A stretch of DNA of 64,000 bases, taken from Thermocaproicibacter melissae. Lineage in GTDB: Bacteria; Bacillota; Clostridia; Oscillospirales; Acutalibacteraceae. The notes below the pieces were generated by a model. That model had not been told where the DNA came from. It worked only from the letters and a program-made list of their open reading frames with translations, and did no database searches. Every line of letters begins with the position of its first letter. Position 1 is the first letter of the stretch. The position numbers and the translations under genes are program-made. The stretch spans positions 934,001-998,000 of the forward strand of contig NZ_CP101827.1 of assembly GCF_024498295.1 (NCBI RefSeq), in the 5' to 3' direction. Below, piece by piece: positions 51,906 through 61,929 of this stretch.

Positions 51906-53090
51906 CTAATTCTTTTCTTCCGTATGAGCGCCCGCAAATTCAAGCACACGCTTCATGATGGACTTCCAGTCATAATGATCCTTCGCAAACTGATGTTCTG
52001 CGAACGGAAGGTTGGGGTCAGAACGGCATTCCTGTACGAAGCGAACTACGGCTTCCATATCCACCGGTGTGCTGTCGTTTGGGACTTGAAGTGCAAATTT
52101 AACCTTTTGGTCTTCCAGCGAATCTTCGCAGGTATAGATATACGGCAAACCTTTTGCGCAGTATTCTCTGGCTTTCAGGGAAGAACAAGATTGCAGCCCG
52201 CGGCGGTAACAGCCAAGTTTTGAAACGCCGACATCGGCGCGGGCATATATCTCATCGAGTTCTTTGCCTGTCTTAAAGCCGGGACATTCCACATCGTCCT
52301 CAAGGCCGTATTTCTGAATCAAAGCACGGAAATCCGGCATTTCTTTCGCATCGCCGCCGACTAAGATGAAACGAATCCGCGGCAGGCGATTGGGGTTTGC
52401 CTTCTTGTAAAGGTACATTCCCTCAAGGATGCGGTCATACGCCTGCCACCACAGAGTTCCCGCGACACCAACCAGGACGATTTCATTGGGGTTCGTCTTC
52501 TGCGGAACCGGCTGCATTGCATCTACGTCGATGCCGTTGCTGATGTTCATGGCTTTCACGCCGAAAAAGCTGTCTGCGTGGTTCCCGATAAGTATCACAG
52601 CGTCCACCAACCCACGGAGGAAAAGGCCGGAAAGCCTATCCTCCGCCGCGAAGCCGAGCACACGGCACCGCTGCAACGCACGTTTCGTGAATTGAGGGAC
52701 GTCGTTGACGCTATTGATGTAATCGGCAAGATACGGGTAATTCGGCAATTCAAGAATCACACGCTGCGCGCCATTCTTTCGGGCTATGCGGCAGATACGT
52801 ATGATGTCAAAGCTGATGCGGTCAAGCCGGATATAAAGGACATCAAACCGATGAGAGGAAAGGTACTCCTCCGCCACCTTCGCAAATTGTTTCATCAATC
52901 CTCTTCCGCCGGCAATTGTCTTGATTTCCGTCTGATCTCCCGTAGTAAAACGGTACTCATTTCCGCGAAACAGCGAGTAGGTCACATCATAGCCAAGCTG
53001 TTCAAACGCGTGGACCTGCCACCGTATTTTGCGGACTACGCCGACATATAGCAGTGCATCTTCTTGAAAAGTCAAATACATAAGTTTCAT
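51906..53090 (-). CDS. Family 4 glycosyltransferase
   Basis: 394 residues with GT-B folds. The C-terminal half has GVAGTLWWQAYDRILEGM, FILVGGDAKEMPDFRALI and LKAREYCAKGLPYIYTCED, typical of GT4 but less canonical than its neighbours. Its 3' end lies 12 bases before the Wzz-like gene. It overlaps the upstream GT4 gene by 4 bases. The acceptor and donor are unknown. Confidence 0.75.
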   Translation of the reverse strand: MKLMYLTFQEDALLYVGVVRKIRWQVHAFEQLGYDVTYSLFRGNEYRFTTGDQTEIKTIAGGRGLMKQFAKVAEEYLSSHRFDVLYIRLDRISFDIIRICRIARKNGAQRVILELPNYPYLADYINSVNDVPQFTKRALQRCRVLGFAAEDRLSGLFLRGLVDAVILIGNHADSFFGVKAMNISNGIDVDAMQPVPQKTNPNEIVLVGVAGTLWWQAYDRILEGMYLYKKANPNRLPRIRFILVGGDAKEMPDFRALIQKYGLEDDVECPGFKTGKELDEIYARADVGVSKLGCYRRGLQSCSSLKAREYCAKGLPYIYTCEDSLEDQKVKFALQVPNDSTPVDMEAVVRFVQECRSDPNLPFAEHQFAKDHYDWKSIMKRVLEFAGAHTEEKN

Positions 53091-54304
53091 TTGCTAATCT
53101 CTCCGTAAAATCTATGAAAATTATCGGCAGCATTGAATTTTTCCTTCCAGACACGTCGGGCATTCCGGCAAAGCGTGTGATACTCGTCATCGTTCATGGT
53201 GCGAATCTTGCCGATGGCATTGAGAAATTCCTGCGATGTAAAATTCTTCGGAATCAGGAAGCCGTTTGTACCATTCTCAATAATTTCGTGTGTTCCCCCC
53301 ACGTCGGTCGCAACTACTGGAATTCCGAACGAAGCGGCCTCCATAATCGAAACCGGAATTCCTTCACTTGAGCTTACATTGACAAATGCAGAAATATCAT
53401 TGCTGTGGTAATAGGCTAAAATTTCTTCGTTGCCGCGTGTGCCTAAAAACTCTGCTTTCACATTCTTGGGAAGCTGCGACGCAGCTTGGCGGATTTCTTT
53501 CTCAAGCGGTCCGGAACCGATATGCGTCCAGATGATGGGGTAATCTACCTGCTTTAGTGCTTCGATAATCCGGTGTACCCGTTTGACGGGCACGAGGTAA
53601 GAGCAGGAAACAATGTGAAACGATTCCCGTTTCTGCGGCCCTTCCCCATAGTCTTCCGTGCCGAGATAGGCACAAGTGATTTTCGCCGCATCCTTTCCAG
53701 CTTCTTTTTTCAGCACCGATTCCCCGTCCACGGAACATGGATAAATGTGGTCTAGGTTTTTGAACAGATACTTTCGCATGGGAAGATAGGAGTCCTTTGC
53801 TCGCTCCTTGTAGATATCAAACCCATGTGCTCGTGAAATAACGCGGACAGATACTCCATTTTTGCGAAGAATGGAAGCAAAGAGTACTCCTGCCGCAGCC
53901 GCATCGTACAACCAATAGCTGTAAATGACTACGCTGTCACCTGGATGAAAGGATACAGCCTGTTTCAACGCATTGGAAATCTCCTGCGCATTCTTCATAA
54001 AAAACAGGAGTTCGTGCACGCGATCCAGTGTCAGCTTTTTTTCACGAAGAAGTCGGAAGCACTCTGCCAGAATACATGGGCGAAACACAAGGCGCAGATA
54101 CTGTTTTTTCCCTAATGTAACCCGATGAAGCGGAATACATTCGATTCCTTCTGGCAGCTTTCTTGTCTTTTCGGATGACTCGCTGAGGCTGCACGGGCAG
54201 ACATAAATCTTATCGAATCCATCTGCATAATTTAGTTCGGGAGAAAGGAAACTCTCCCCGGTTCCGTAGGGAAACGAATTCGTTAAGAGCAGCAATACTT
54301 TCAT
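53087..54304 (-). CDS. Family 4 glycosyltransferase
   Basis: 405 residues. It begins KVLLLLTNSFPYGTGESFLSPEL and has SCSYLVPVKRVHRIIEALKQ and SSSEGIPVSIMEAASFGIPVVATDVGGTHEII, the GT4 donor site. It is a paralogue of the protein at 48164. The start at 54304 has GGAGG upstream; the longer frame lies inside the polymerase gene. It overlaps the polymerase stop by 4 bases, so the operon is translationally coupled. Confidence 0.87.
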   Translation of the reverse strand: MKVLLLLTNSFPYGTGESFLSPELNYADGFDKIYVCPCSLSESSEKTRKLPEGIECIPLHRVTLGKKQYLRLVFRPCILAECFRLLREKKLTLDRVHELLFFMKNAQEISNALKQAVSFHPGDSVVIYSYWLYDAAAAGVLFASILRKNGVSVRVISRAHGFDIYKERAKDSYLPMRKYLFKNLDHIYPCSVDGESVLKKEAGKDAAKITCAYLGTEDYGEGPQKRESFHIVSCSYLVPVKRVHRIIEALKQVDYPIIWTHIGSGPLEKEIRQAASQLPKNVKAEFLGTRGNEEILAYYHSNDISAFVNVSSSEGIPVSIMEAASFGIPVVATDVGGTHEIIENGTNGFLIPKNFTSQEFLNAIGKIRTMNDDEYHTLCRNARRVWKEKFNAADNFHRFYGEISK

Positions 54305-55839
54305 GTCAGTTCCTCCGAGGAAGGTGACGAAGCAGCACGGACTTTCCGCAGATGCGGCGCCAAGCCAGCAAGAAACAGAGCCGCAAAATAGACCGCAATG
54401 TAATACGCGAGATAAGTAATGCTGAAAACATCGATGACCCAAGAGAATGTGAGATTGCGCGGAATGTAAACAAAATCCTTGAGCGCAATCAGCCCCATCG
54501 CAATGACGACCCAGTTGCGGGTGAGCAAGGAAGAAAAGAAACGGAAAATGACGCCAACCATCGCGCTCACAATCACAACGCCTGCCATGCCGTAAGCGAC
54601 ATAGGCTTCCGCAACAAACGATGTACCGAAACCACCGCCGGAAAGATAATAAGCCGGATTGACCATGAACGTAATGACATGTGCAAAATTGTGGGTAGAA
54701 GAAACAAAACGGATATTCTGCCCTTCCGTAATGGGAGCAAACCCAAAGATAGAACTGAGCAGGACATTGTTATGAACATATTTTTCAAACGGATAGAACA
54801 GATACTGGTAAGCTGTCTGATGGTCAAAACGGTTCCAACAGTTGACCGTTTGAATCACAACGCGGAAACTGGCTCCCTGCGAATAAATGAAATCTCCAAT
54901 CGTAGCGAAGAAGCCCTTCGCCGTAAACGAGGAACCGTTTCTTATCAAGGCAACCAGTTGCATCATATAGGCGCTGACTGCACAGAACAGCACCACAAGC
55001 AAAATCTTTTTCTTTGATAATGCAAGCTTGCCTTTTCTGCTCAATACGACCCGAAGAAACGCATATATGAGCAGCATAAGCAATTCGCAGACAAAAATGT
55101 TTCGCCGTCCCGTAAACAGAGAAGTAAGCATATAGGCGCTATAAATGACCAACGGGAACCACATCTGCTTCCGATTTGGGAGTGTTGCAAGAAACACGGC
55201 AAACGACGGAGCAAAAAAGGCAGACATTCGGCTGATAACGGAAGGAACCGAAGAGTTATTCATGACGTAAGAACCGCGGTAACCGTGCTGAAAGACAAGG
55301 AGTATTATCTGAAACAGCATGTAGAACGATGCTACCGAACTGAACAGCAACACGACGACGCTGATTTGCCGAATGATTGGTATAATGGGGCTTTGGGTGA
55401 CTGCTTGTACACCTTTTTCACAGATAGCCCTTTCCCGTTTCCAGAAAAGCGGCGCTGCAAGTTTGTAGGCAGCATAAACCGTGAGCTGTGCGACGGTAAC
55501 AATCATCAGCGCAAGAAAAAGATTATAGAAATTTTCCGCTTCGAGGTATGAGAGAATCATGGAGTAGCACCTTAAAAAAACGCTGTACACGCGTCCGAGG
55601 AGCAGCAGATCATAAGAGAACATAAACAAAATTAGCGGAAAATCGCGCCTGGCATTTCGGAATAAATTCTGAAAAATTGCAATATTCAAAACCGCATTGG
55701 CAACAAACACCGTGCAGGCCGCTGTTTCCTCACTGCCGACAACCGCCATCAGGCAGGCTGTAAGCATCAGGCACAGAGCAGTGCCGAAAAAAATCGTATC
55801 CCAAATTAAATGTTTCGCGTTTAGCCGATCTGCTGACAT
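54301..55839 (-). CDS. O-antigen/oligosaccharide polymerase-like protein (Wzy)
   Basis: 512 residues with about 11-12 membrane segments, typical of polysaccharide polymerases. Features include LLTSLFTGRRNIFVCELLMLL, the periplasmic loop with RFVSSTHNFAHVITFM, and GGGFGTSFVAEAYVAYGMAG. The start ATG at 55839 has GGAGGGTG upstream. It is first in the operon, just behind a consensus promoter. It would polymerise repeat units whose length the Wzz-like protein controls. Confidence 0.8.
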   Translation of the reverse strand: MSADRLNAKHLIWDTIFFGTALCLMLTACLMAVVGSEETAACTVFVANAVLNIAIFQNLFRNARRDFPLILFMFSYDLLLLGRVYSVFLRCYSMILSYLEAENFYNLFLALMIVTVAQLTVYAAYKLAAPLFWKRERAICEKGVQAVTQSPIIPIIRQISVVVLLFSSVASFYMLFQIILLVFQHGYRGSYVMNNSSVPSVISRMSAFFAPSFAVFLATLPNRKQMWFPLVIYSAYMLTSLFTGRRNIFVCELLMLLIYAFLRVVLSRKGKLALSKKKILLVVLFCAVSAYMMQLVALIRNGSSFTAKGFFATIGDFIYSQGASFRVVIQTVNCWNRFDHQTAYQYLFYPFEKYVHNNVLLSSIFGFAPITEGQNIRFVSSTHNFAHVITFMVNPAYYLSGGGFGTSFVAEAYVAYGMAGVVIVSAMVGVIFRFFSSLLTRNWVVIAMGLIALKDFVYIPRNLTFSWVIDVFSITYLAYYIAVYFAALFLAGLAPHLRKVRAASSPSSEELT

Positions 55840-55882
55840 GAATTCACCCTCCGGACTTTTCGTGAAAAAATTATTACTAGCA

Positions 55883-55911
55883 ATTATATCACGATTGTCA
55901 CCGACTGCCAA
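55883..55911 (-). promoter_or_regulatory. Promoter of the second glycan operon
   Basis: Minus strand: TTGGCA, 17 bases, TATAAT. It drives wzy-GT4-GT4-wzz and lies directly before the end of rqcH. Confidence 0.82.
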
Positions 55912-55912
55912 A

Positions 55913-57676
55913 TCATCTTGTCACACGGAGTTTTTCCGCCGCTTCGCGGTCGGGAACCGCAAAAATCGTTTTGTTCGCAACATAGATAACCATTCCGGGC
56001 TTGGAACCCTGTGGTTTGCTGACATGGCGAACTTCCGTGTAATCCACCGCAACATTGGAAGAATCTCTGCCGCGGCTGAAGCAGGCCGCAAGCATCGCGG
56101 CTTCTTCTATGGCCCGCTGCGTGGGCTTTTTCCCTTCTAAGAAGAGCACAACGTGGGAACCCGGGATGTTCTTCGTGTGGAACCAAAGGTCGTTCTTCTT
56201 GGCCATTTTCAGCGTCAGGACATCGTTTTCACGATTGTTTCTGCCAACAAGAATCCGGAATCCGTCCGTTGAGCGGAATTCCATGGCGCCGCGCGTCTGG
56301 CTCTGCTTCTTTGCCCCTCTCTGAACCCGGATGTATCCCTGCTCTTCAAGCTCCGCACGTATTTCGGCAAGGTCTCGCTCGCCGGTCGCACGGCTGAGTT
56401 CCTCAAAAACCGTGTCAAGATACGCAAGTTCCTGCTTTGCTTCGCGGATTTGTACCGCCAGCACCTCTTCTGCAGTTTTTGCTTTGCGGTATTCCTTATA
56501 ATACCGCTGCGCATTCTGGGAAGGTGTCAGGGCGGGATTCAGTTTAATTCTTACAGTAGGCTGTCCTTCCTCATAAAAATTAGGCAGGTCAACATACGGA
56601 ACATTCTCTTTGAGCCGATACAGGTTCGCGTTCAGAAGGTCGCCGCACATGCGGAGTTCTTCTTTTTTCGCACAGCGTTCTAGGTCTGCCTGCTGTGCAT
56701 TGATTTTCCGGCTCAGGCGCTCCGACGCGGTAGTCAGGACCTTTAAAATTCCCTGGGAGCGTACATGCATCCGCTCGATGCGGTCGCGTTCCCCGTAGAA
56801 ATCATCCAGCAGTTCCGAAAAGCTGCCTTTCTGGCTCACAATTGCCGCTGTGCCATACTGCTGCGGTGCAAAGAACGTGAAATCGACCGGCTTCTTTTGC
56901 GGGTTCACTGCCATAAACGGAGTTCCGTCCGCGTTTTTTACGATTTCTGCCAATCTGCCGAGGAAAAAGACAAGCCGCTCTTTCAGCTCGGGAGTCATCT
57001 CCCCCACCCGCACATCAGCGCCGCGAGCGGTGCGGTGCTGCACTTCACGGCAGACAATGGGGGAAACGCCCTGAAGTACGCTCAAGAGTGCTTTTGAAAG
57101 GCTCACGCCTGCCTGTTGCGCACAAACGCGGTCCGCAATCTCGCGGACATCCGTTGTGAGTAAGCAGAGTTTATCCTGCGGCGGGGGAAGTTGATACGGA
57201 ATTCCGGGCAGAACCAAGCGTTCTGAGGACATTGATGCGTCAACACGTTTGAGTGCATCGACGATTTTTCCTTTTTCGTCAACCAAAATCACATTGCTGT
57301 AACGCCCCATGATTTCAGCAACCAGCGTCAGTGTGATTTCATCGCCGAGCTCGTTGATTGTCTCAAAGTCAAAGCACAGCAGGCGCTCCAGCTGCGGCTG
57401 CCGGATTCCAGCAAGGCGCGCGCCGACCAGCCGTTTGCGAAGCAGCATGCAAAGCATGGGCGGTTCCTTCGGATTTTCGGGAATTTGCTCCGTAAAATTA
57501 ATGCGTGCGCTGTTTGCACGCACGGAAAGCAACAGTTTCCGGATTCCGCTGCGCGAGCGCAAAAAAAAGACTAGCTCGTCGCGGTTCGGCTGGTAGATTT
57601 TATCCACCTTGGAACCGAGTGCATTATCCTCCAGCTCACACTTTATATGTCTTAAAAAAGCTCCATCAAGAGCCAT
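55913..57676 (-). CDS. rqcH: Ribosome quality-control factor RqcH (NFACT family)
   Basis: 587 residues: NFACT-N domain (MALDGAFLRHIKCELEDNALGSKVDKIYQPNRDELVFFLRSRSG), HhH region, long coiled coil (about 280-430), and NFACT-R domain (ILVGRNNRENDVLTLKMAKKNDLWFHTKNIPGSHVVLFLEGKKP). RqcH binds stalled 50S-tRNA complexes and recruits tRNA-Ala for C-terminal alanine tailing. It has also been called a fibronectin-binding protein. It follows nif3 by 24 bases in a trmK-nif3-rqcH operon. Confidence 0.93.
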   Translation of the reverse strand: MALDGAFLRHIKCELEDNALGSKVDKIYQPNRDELVFFLRSRSGIRKLLLSVRANSARINFTEQIPENPKEPPMLCMLLRKRLVGARLAGIRQPQLERLLCFDFETINELGDEITLTLVAEIMGRYSNVILVDEKGKIVDALKRVDASMSSERLVLPGIPYQLPPPQDKLCLLTTDVREIADRVCAQQAGVSLSKALLSVLQGVSPIVCREVQHRTARGADVRVGEMTPELKERLVFFLGRLAEIVKNADGTPFMAVNPQKKPVDFTFFAPQQYGTAAIVSQKGSFSELLDDFYGERDRIERMHVRSQGILKVLTTASERLSRKINAQQADLERCAKKEELRMCGDLLNANLYRLKENVPYVDLPNFYEEGQPTVRIKLNPALTPSQNAQRYYKEYRKAKTAEEVLAVQIREAKQELAYLDTVFEELSRATGERDLAEIRAELEEQGYIRVQRGAKKQSQTRGAMEFRSTDGFRILVGRNNRENDVLTLKMAKKNDLWFHTKNIPGSHVVLFLEGKKPTQRAIEEAAMLAACFSRGRDSSNVAVDYTEVRHVSKPQGSKPGMVIYVANKTIFAVPDREAAEKLRVTR

Positions 57677-57700
57677 TTGATTGCCCTCACTTTAGTTTAG

Positions 57701-58471
57701 TTACAAATATGCCGCCGGGCAGTGTGATGCCTGTGCCCTTTGAAATATAACATCTTGGAATTGCTTTTCCAAGCGTTCCATCAAGGGGTCAATGACAACA
57801 TCCTCCGTAAAATAGTGCCCGGCTACCACCAAGGTTATTCCAAAATTTTCCGCATTGAGCAGCTCATGATGCTTTGCTTCTCCGGTTACGAATGCCTGGC
57901 AGCCGTTAATGGCGGCATCTTCAAGATACTCGCTACCTGCACCGCTGCACAGGCCCACCTTGCGAATCGGCCTTCCACCGTCTGTGTAGAAAAGCCCGTC
58001 GCAGTTTAGTTGTTTCTTAACAAAGGCGGCAAATTCGCTCGGTGAAAAGCTGCGCGTTGTCTGGCCACAAAGCGCTGCCGCCAGTCCTGACGGCACATCC
58101 AAGGCCAAAGGACGCACATCGGTTAGCATGAGCCGCTCTGCAAGGCAGCTGTTCACCCCGCCGGGTGCAAGGTCAAGATTTGTGTGTGCGCATATTGCGG
58201 CTATGCCGTGCCGTGCAAGCTGATAAGGCACTGTGTCTGCCGTCAGCGTTCGCAATGGATTGAAGATGACCGGATGATGGCTCACGATGAGCTGTGCGTT
58301 CTTCTGAACAGCCTCCTCAACGACGGCAGGAGTAATGTCCAGCGCCAAAAGAACCGAATGTACTTCTGCCTGAGGATCTCCGGCCTGCAAGCCGCAGTTG
58401 TCAAAACTCATCTGGGTCTGAAAAGGTGCAAAGCTGTCAATATACTGAAAAATATCCTGAACCGTTGTCAT
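57701..58471 (-). CDS. Nif3-like dinuclear metal-center protein
   Basis: 256 residues. It has LIVSHHPVIFNPLRTL, AHTNLDLAPGGVN and TGEAKHHELLNAENFGITLVVAGHYFTE, the metal-binding His/Asp boxes of the Nif3/DUF34 family. Biochemical role not established. It overlaps trmK by 4 bases, a pairing common in Firmicutes. Confidence 0.9.
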   Translation of the reverse strand: MTTVQDIFQYIDSFAPFQTQMSFDNCGLQAGDPQAEVHSVLLALDITPAVVEEAVQKNAQLIVSHHPVIFNPLRTLTADTVPYQLARHGIAAICAHTNLDLAPGGVNSCLAERLMLTDVRPLALDVPSGLAAALCGQTTRSFSPSEFAAFVKKQLNCDGLFYTDGGRPIRKVGLCSGAGSEYLEDAAINGCQAFVTGEAKHHELLNAENFGITLVVAGHYFTEDVVIDPLMERLEKQFQDVIFQRAQASHCPAAYL

Positions 58472-59175
58472 GGTTTTCGCTCCTTTTGCTGTTCTTCCAG
58501 CATCGCTTCCAGTTGCTCACAGAGTTCAAGAAGCGTTGAGGCACCGGAACCGTCGCCTGAAGCTTCAAGGCCCCTGATATAGTTTTTCAAACGTTTTTTC
58601 TCGCGCTCCAGATATGCCCGACTTGCCGGTGTATCTCCGGTCAGCAGACCGATGTATGGAAAAAGTGCGTCATTTTGCGGCTTCCACTCGGGAGAATAAA
58701 CACAGCGCATGACTGTGTAAACATGGTAGTCTTCCTGCACAGCCTGCTCCTGACGCACGGAAAAACCAAGCTCCAAAAGTCCCCGACGAAGCTCTTCCTC
58801 TTTCGTCATCGGTTGAAGGATGAGATTCTTTTCCGGATTTTGTAGCCACGCGGCTCGCCCGACGATGTTCAAAATCATTTCACCGCCCATGCCGGCAATT
58901 ACAATATCATCGGCTTCCTCCGGGCTGACTTCATCGAGGCCGTCGGAAAGGCGGGCTTTCACCTGCTCCCCCACTTTGAACTTTGCAATGTTCTGTTTTG
59001 CCCGTTCCAATGGCCCGGGTCTTATATCAACCGCTATGGCACTCCGGATAACGCCCTGTAACGCAAGCCAAACCGGAAGATAAGCATGATCGGTTCCAAC
59101 GTCCGCCAGCGTGGTTCCTTGCCGTACCATAGAAGCACAGAGTGCAAGCCTTGCGCCGAGCGAAAAGAGTTTCAT
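58468..59175 (-). CDS. trmK: tRNA (adenine(22)-N1)-methyltransferase
   Basis: 235 residues with a SAM-binding fold: RLALCASMVRQGTTLADVGTDHAYLPV, AVDIRPGPLERAKQNI and DDIVIAGMGGEMI. TrmK methylates A22 in the D loop of some tRNAs. GGAGGT precedes the ATG. It is first in trmK-nif3-rqcH. Confidence 0.92.
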   Translation of the reverse strand: MKLFSLGARLALCASMVRQGTTLADVGTDHAYLPVWLALQGVIRSAIAVDIRPGPLERAKQNIAKFKVGEQVKARLSDGLDEVSPEEADDIVIAGMGGEMILNIVGRAAWLQNPEKNLILQPMTKEEELRRGLLELGFSVRQEQAVQEDYHVYTVMRCVYSPEWKPQNDALFPYIGLLTGDTPASRAYLEREKKRLKNYIRGLEASGDGSGASTLLELCEQLEAMLEEQQKERKP

Positions 59176-59190
59176 CTAGACCTCCAAACC

Positions 59191-59226
59191 GAACGGCCGC
59201 CCAACCAAAAAGCCGGGCGGCCATTC
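59191..59226 (-). terminator. GC-rich hairpin between the DUF1858 gene and trmK
   Basis: GGCCGCCC pairs with GGGCGGCC, with flanking GAA/TTC. The T tract on the minus strand is poor (TTCGGTTT), so termination may be partial. Confidence 0.4.
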
Positions 59227-59242
59227 ATCACCGTACTAAACC

Positions 59243-59467
59243 TTATTTCTGGTCTGTTTTCGATTCGTCGGAAGAAGCCATTTCATTCAGCTTCTGCACC
59301 ATTTCATCGGCATCCACGCCATGAACCAAGCAAGCCTGCTCTAGGGATTCCCCTAAAGAAGCGGGGCAACCGAGGCAATGCATACCCATGTCCAAAAAAA
59401 GCGGAACGGAATCGGGAGCAACCCGAAGAATATCGCCAATCAGCATATCTTTTGTAATTTGAGCCAT
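59243..59467 (-). CDS. DUF1858 domain protein
   Basis: 74 residues. The pattern KDMLIGDILRVAPDSVPLFLDMGMHCLGCPASLGESLEQAC fits DUF1858, with the conserved C-x2-C (MHCLGCP) that may bind an iron-sulfur cluster or take part in redox chemistry. It lies upstream of trmK on the same strand but is separated by a hairpin. Role unknown. Confidence 0.85.
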   Translation of the reverse strand: MAQITKDMLIGDILRVAPDSVPLFLDMGMHCLGCPASLGESLEQACLVHGVDADEMVQKLNEMASSDESKTDQK

Positions 59468-59671
59468 TGTTTGTTACCTCCTGTTTATGAAATCTATAAC
59501 CTTAAATTTCCCGTATCTTTTCAGATTAAAGCAAGTTTCTGTGGAAATGCTCCCACGAAAATGCGCTTTGAAAACATTATAATACCCAGCAAAGCTCTTT
59601 GCAACAGATTTTTGTAAGGGGATTCCGTATGGCACAATTCCGGAACACTCTGCTGGAAAACAGGAAACCTC

Positions 59672-59700
59672 TTGTATCAACATTGGAAATTTGCTATAAT
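59672..59700 (+). promoter_or_regulatory. Promoter of the CoA-transferase gene
   Basis: TTGTAT, 17 bases, TATAAT. The leader is about 100 bases; no gene is seen in 59468-59804. Confidence 0.75.
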
Positions 59701-59804
59701 CAAAGAAATAGTATGACATAATATTAACAAAGTTCATTAAATTGGAAAACATAATTCGCAATTGACAAAACGCATTCTCCGAGAAAAGATTTAGGAGGAA
59801 AAAC

Positions 59805-61364
59805 ATGGCAAAATTTATTAATGCGAAAGAAGCAGCCGCACTCATCCCCGACAACGTTACCGTCGGCTCAAACGGTTTTATGGGCACCACTTTTCCGGAA
59901 GAAGTGGCCATGGAGCTGGAAAACCGGTTCCTTGAAACCGGCAAGCCGAACGGATTGACTCTTTACTTCTGCGCTGCACAGGGCGACAACAAAGAGAAAG
60001 GTCTGCAGCATTTGGCACATGAGGGTCTGATTAAGCGTACAATCGGTGGACACTACGGTATGGCCCGTAAGATTGGCAAGCTGGTCATTGAAAACAAGAT
60101 TGAAGCCTACGATTTCCCTCAGGGTGTTTTGGCTCATCTGCTCTGCGAAACGGCGGCACACCAGCCCGGCGTCCTCACCCGTGTGGGTATCGGAACCTTC
60201 GTGGATCCGCGGCAGCTTGGCGGCAAGATGAACGAGAAAACCCGTGCGGCGGAAGATCTGGTTCAGATTGTAAACCTCAATGGCGAGGAATTTCTGTTTT
60301 ACAAATCCGTCCCTATCGACTACGCGCTGATTGCAGGTACATACGCGGATGAGGACGGCAATATTTCATTTGAGCGAGAGGGCGTCCGCACCGAAGCGCT
60401 TTCGATGGCAATGGCCTGCAAAAACTCCGGTGGAAAAGTCATCGTGCAGGTGCAGCAGGTTGTGAAATCCGGCTCTCTCCACCCGCGCATGGTCGAAATT
60501 CCGGGTGTTCTGGTGGATTACGTTGTTGTGGCAAGCGACCTGAAATACTGCATGCAGAACTTCAAAACGCAGTACAACCCCGGATTCTCCGGTGAGCACC
60601 GCATCAGTACCTCATCGGTCGAGCCCATGCCGCTTAACAACAAAAAGGTGATTGCACGCCGCGCCGCAATGGAGCTTTGCGACGGCAGTGTTGTCAACCT
60701 CGGCGTCGGTATTCCCGAATTTATTTCTACTGTGGCTGCCGAGGAAGGCATTTCAAAAAAATTCACGCTGACGGTGGAAGACGGTATTTTTGGCGGAATT
60801 CCGCAAAGCGGCCTTGATTTCGGTGTCAGCCTGAACCCAGCCTGCATGGTGCAGATGTCCTCCATGTTCGATTTTTACGACGGAGGCGGCCTTGACCAGG
60901 CATTTATCGGGTTTGCGGAAGGCGACATGGAAGGCAACGTAAATGTTTCAAAATTCGGCCCGCTGATGCCCGGCTGCGGCGGCTTTATCGACATCACGCA
61001 GAACACCAAAAAGGTCTATTTCTGCGGTACCTTCACAGCGAATGGACTGAAGACGGAAATCGGCGACGGGAAATTGCGCATCGTGCAGGAAGGCGCGGTC
61101 GACAAATTCACCGAATCCATTGAACAAATCACTTTCAGCGCAAAAACGGCCGTGAAAAACAACCTTCCCGTTATGTACATCACCGAGCGTGCCGTGTTCC
61201 GCCTGACAAAAGACGGCATCATGCTTTGTGAAATAGCCCCCGGCGTTGACATGGAGCGCGACATTCTGGCGCACATGCCGAAAAAGCCTCTCATTTCCCC
61301 CGATTTGAAGCTCATGGACGAGCGTATCTTCCGTGACGAGAAAATGGGGCTAAAAAACGATTAA
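59805..61364 (+). CDS. Family I acyl-CoA:carboxylate CoA-transferase
   Basis: 519 residues, with both CoA-transferase halves in one chain, as in propionate CoA-transferase and YdiF-type enzymes. The N-terminal half has PDNVTVGSNGFMGTTFPEEVAMELE, and the C-terminal half the catalytic glutamate Glu325 in TLTVEDGIFGGIPQSG. It moves CoA between acids such as acetate, propionate, butyrate or caproate. The exact substrate is unknown, but such enzymes are common in fermenting Clostridia. TAGGAGG precedes the ATG, and it ends at a strong terminator. Confidence 0.88.
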   Translation: MAKFINAKEAAALIPDNVTVGSNGFMGTTFPEEVAMELENRFLETGKPNGLTLYFCAAQGDNKEKGLQHLAHEGLIKRTIGGHYGMARKIGKLVIENKIEAYDFPQGVLAHLLCETAAHQPGVLTRVGIGTFVDPRQLGGKMNEKTRAAEDLVQIVNLNGEEFLFYKSVPIDYALIAGTYADEDGNISFEREGVRTEALSMAMACKNSGGKVIVQVQQVVKSGSLHPRMVEIPGVLVDYVVVASDLKYCMQNFKTQYNPGFSGEHRISTSSVEPMPLNNKKVIARRAAMELCDGSVVNLGVGIPEFISTVAAEEGISKKFTLTVEDGIFGGIPQSGLDFGVSLNPACMVQMSSMFDFYDGGGLDQAFIGFAEGDMEGNVNVSKFGPLMPGCGGFIDITQNTKKVYFCGTFTANGLKTEIGDGKLRIVQEGAVDKFTESIEQITFSAKTAVKNNLPVMYITERAVFRLTKDGIMLCEIAPGVDMERDILAHMPKKPLISPDLKLMDERIFRDEKMGLKND

Positions 61365-61380
61365 TTTCACATAGAACAGA

Positions 61381-61421
61381 AGCTCCCCAATCGGTTACAG
61401 AAACCGGTTGGGGAGCTTTTC
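61381..61421 (+). terminator. Terminator of the CoA-transferase gene
   Basis: AGCTCCCCAATCGGTT pairs with AACCGGTTGGGGAGCT with a short loop; TTTTC follows. Confidence 0.85.
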
Positions 61422-61458
61422 TTTGTATCCGTGTACTACTGCGTTGGCGAATTTTGGT

Positions 61459-61821
61459 TTATCCGATGACTTGTGCACCGAACGGCATGAGCGCCAATTT
61501 TGCCAGTTTGAAGCACTGTCTGCCGAACGGGATTCCGATAACCGTAATGCAAAGCAGCAAGCCGATTACTGCACACCAAGCGGCAAGTTCCAGCCCGCCG
61601 AAAATCAACCAAAGAATATTCAAAAGCAGGGAACCTGCCCCGCCGCCGTAAACAACTTCTTTGCCGAACGGCCAGAAAGCAAGGGAGGCAAACTTAAAGC
61701 ATTGCAGGCCAATTGGGATTCCGACGATGGTAATGCACCACAGCGCACCAACCAACGCCCAGGCAAAGCCCATGAGCATCCCGCCGAAAAGAAACCATAA
61801 AACATTTCCAAGACAGCTCAT
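61459..61821 (-). CDS. YccF-domain inner-membrane protein
   Basis: 120 residues made of two related halves, each with hydrophobic segments and a GIPxGxQCFKxAxLAxxPFG motif (about residues 34-54 and 96-115). This internal repeat is typical of YccF proteins. Function unknown. It is between the CoA-transferase and the copper ATPase and is probably transcribed separately. Confidence 0.8.
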   Translation of the reverse strand: MSCLGNVLWFLFGGMLMGFAWALVGALWCITIVGIPIGLQCFKFASLAFWPFGKEVVYGGGAGSLLLNILWLIFGGLELAAWCAVIGLLLCITVIGIPFGRQCFKLAKLALMPFGAQVIG

Positions 61822-61929
61822 TCGATTGTTCGCCCCTTGCCTCTCGATTTGAGAAAATGATACGACAATTCATACCGAATGTCTAACACATATCGACATT
61901 CTGCAATTGCCGATGTGGATTGCACTTGA